Below are positions 4,868-6,380 of a stretch of DNA of 6,380 nt, piece after piece. Each line of letters begins with the position of its first letter. Positions within the stretch are counted from its first letter, which is position 1. The notes below the pieces were generated by a model. It did no database searches. It saw only the letters and a list, made by a program, of their open reading frames with translations, and had not been told where the DNA came from. The position numbers and the translations under genes were made by a program. The DNA comes from Fibrobacter succinogenes (GTDB lineage Bacteria > Fibrobacterota > Fibrobacteria > Fibrobacterales > CADBQJ01), in contig CADBQJ010000154.1 of NCBI GenBank assembly GCA_902796785.1, forward strand, positions 1 through 6,380, written 5' to 3'.

Positions 4868-6380
4868 CGCGACCCTCCAGCTTCAGCTTCTGGCGGAACC
4901 CGTCGCCGCGGATCTGCGCCACCCAGCCGCCGTCGAGCGACACGGCGTCGGCGATTTCAAGCGTCAGCCCGAGCTCCGCGCGGTGGGTGGTCCCCCGGCG
5001 ATAGCCCTCGGACATCTCCCAGGGAACGGCGTTCGCCCCGCGGTACATGCGGTAGGCGCGGTATTCGGCGCGGAACTCCCTTCCCGGCGCGCTCTTCCAG
5101 ACGGCCGCCGCGCCCGGGGCGACCAGCGTGGAGCGGATCGGGCGCGACGCGTCCTCGCCCGAAAAGTCCGAGACGGAGGCCAGCGGGCCGACGGAGAGGG
5201 AGGCGACGCGCCGGCGCAGCGAGAGCGTCCCGGACCAGCCGTCCCACGAGATGTCGTCGCGTCGCTCGTCGAGCCGCGAGACCGAGCCGTCGACCGCCCA
5301 GCGCCGCCACCCCTTGGCCGCGGAGAGGGAGAGCGCCACGGAGGCGTTGTCGCCGCCGCCGTAGCCGGCCACCTTGCTGTCGAGCGCCTCTGCGGAGAGC
5401 TCGGCGGAGGCCTCGTCCTCCTCGCGGTTCCAGGCCAGCGCGCCGCCGCGGAGGAAGCGCCCTTCCGAGAGGGTCCGCAGCTCGTCCACCTCCGGCGTCC
5501 GCCACGCGGCGTTCCCGGTCGTGTCGGACCCCTCCCATTCCGCGTGCGCGCGCAGCGAAAGGTCGCGGAGGATCCCGCGGCGGAGCCCCGTCAGCGGCCC
5601 CAGCGGAAGATCCGCGGCCGCGCCCCACCGCGTGGAGAGGTTCAGCCGGCGTTCGGCCAGCGAATCGCGGACCCAGCCGTCGAACCGCCAGTCGCCCAGG
5701 TCCACCCCTTCGATCCACCGGCCGCTCGTGGAGTCGTACATGGCGTTGCCCGCTCCCCTGGCCACCCTGCGGTAGCTGCGGACGAGGGGCTGCGCGAAGG
5801 AGCGCCCCCAGCCCAGCGAGGCCCGGAGGGAGCCGCCGCCCGCGAGCGGCGTCGACCAGGCCAGGTCGGCCGAGGAGAGGTCGCTCTCGCCCGAGGGGGC
5901 GCGGACGCGCTGCCAGGCGCCGTCGACCGAAAGCTCGCCCTCGCCCAGGCGCATCGACCACTCCTGCGAGAGCGCGGCGCGGGAGAGGGAGTCGCTCCAG
6001 CCGTCGCCGTCGGGCAGCTGCCGGAGCTCGGCCTCGCCGCGCGCGGTCCACTGCATCCGCGCGAGCGAGACGCGCCACCCCGCCTCGGCGAGGGTCTGGC
6101 GCGAGCGGCGCTCGCCGTTCTCGCGCCACCAGTCGGCGCGCACGCGCATGTTCGGCCGCACGGCGCCGCGCGTCCATTCCGCGCGGCTCTCGGCGCGCCA
6201 GCGTTCCAGGTAGGGCGAGCCGTCGTTGTCCCATCCGCCCCATTCCGCGTAGCTCTCCTGCTCCACGGAGGCGGTCCGGTGGCGCGCGCCGAACCGCCCG
6301 AGGGTCGCCTTCCTCCCGAGGGTGTCGCTTTCGCGCTCCTCCTCGCCGACGAGGAAGTCGCCGCCGGCGAAGAGCGACCA
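4857..6380 (-). CDS. Large putative outer-membrane beta-barrel protein (partial, start beyond right edge)
   Basis: The minus-strand frame is open from the window edge to a TAG at 4859-4857, 507 residues, with no start in view. A GTG at 6266 is internal, since barrel-like sequence continues upstream of it (for example SLFAGGDFLVGEE near the edge). The composition is typical of a barrel: alternating polar and apolar residues, many Trp and Gly, repeated short strands such as GELSVDGAWQRV, ASLGWGRSF and LSLRAHAEWEG, and no long hydrophobic helix. A Gly/Asp turn motif, GVDLGDWRFDG (5706-5676), sits between two barrel-like halves. The end LKLEGRGVF, with a terminal Phe, is a plausible beta-signal. 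The stop overlaps the Omp85 start. The family is not recognised, and a porin, transporter or surface protein all remain possible. Confidence 0.8.
   Translation of the reverse strand, partial: WSLFAGGDFLVGEEERESDTLGRKATLGRFGARHRTASVEQESYAEWGGWDNDGSPYLERWRAESRAEWTRGAVRPNMRVRADWWRENGERRSRQTLAEAGWRVSLARMQWTARGEAELRQLPDGDGWSDSLSRAALSQEWSMRLGEGELSVDGAWQRVRAPSGESDLSSADLAWSTPLAGGGSLRASLGWGRSFAQPLVRSYRRVARGAGNAMYDSTSGRWIEGVDLGDWRFDGWVRDSLAERRLNLSTRWGAAADLPLGPLTGLRRGILRDLSLRAHAEWEGSDTTGNAAWRTPEVDELRTLSEGRFLRGGALAWNREEDEASAELSAEALDSKVAGYGGGDNASVALSLSAAKGWRRWAVDGSVSRLDERRDDISWDGWSGTLSLRRRVASLSVGPLASVSDFSGEDASRPIRSTLVAPGAAAVWKSAPGREFRAEYRAYRMYRGANAVPWEMSEGYRRGTTHRAELGLTLEIADAVSLDGGWVAQIRGDGFRQKLKLEGRGVF
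4873..4878 (-). promoter_or_regulatory. Ribosome binding site for the Omp85 GTG start
   Basis: GGAGGG on the minus strand, 5 bp before the GTG at 4867 and inside the last codons of the upstream barrel gene. It supports the GTG start and, with the 11-bp overlap (GTGTCTTCTAG), translational coupling. Confidence 0.75.

Noticed and set aside
5128..5775. Plus-strand Ser/Arg-rich frames opposite the large barrel gene
   Set aside because: They are GC-driven antisense shadows without binding sites or domain signatures.

Overview
The window is a GC-rich, Gram-negative bacterial chromosome segment. The Gram-negative call rests on an Omp85-type outer-membrane protein with a signal peptide, a second beta-barrel-like protein beside it, and a lipobox signal at the left edge. 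The phylum cannot be fixed from the sequence. Shine-Dalgarno sites (AAGGAGG, GGAGGG, GGGAG) precede several starts, but not the two starts that abut the repeats. All genes except one lie on the minus strand.

Right half, read on the minus strand from 6380 to 2588: the 3' part of a large, Trp-rich, putative outer-membrane beta-barrel protein overlaps by 11 bp the GTG start of a compact Omp85 (BamA/TamA-like) protein. After a 54-bp gap comes a two-helix membrane diguanylate cyclase with an intact GGEEF active site and RxxD inhibitory site. This could be one transcript that makes an outer-membrane pair and a c-di-GMP enzyme. The cyclase converges on a small plus-strand gene for an unknown soluble helical protein. 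A UUCG-loop hairpin inside the end of that gene probably terminates the cyclase transcript.

Middle, 1091 to 2071: divergent from the plus-strand gene is a two-gene unit of small proteins with N-terminal membrane anchors. Their conserved C-terminal patterns suggest they are diverged tandem paralogues of unknown function.

Left part, 1 to 1090: an alpha/beta hydrolase with a complete Ser-Asp-His triad sits between two copies of one composite repeat. Each copy has a roughly 90-bp core containing a strong terminator hairpin. The core is flanked by outward-facing inverted arms made of degenerate 7-bp words (GGGATTA, GGGATCA, GGTCTCA and relatives). The copies fill almost the whole intergenic space on both sides of the hydrolase, supply its last codons and stop, and end about 13 bp before the next start codon. 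This repeat is the most unusual item in the window. Beyond the left copy, the first 24 codons of a lipoprotein gene run off the edge.
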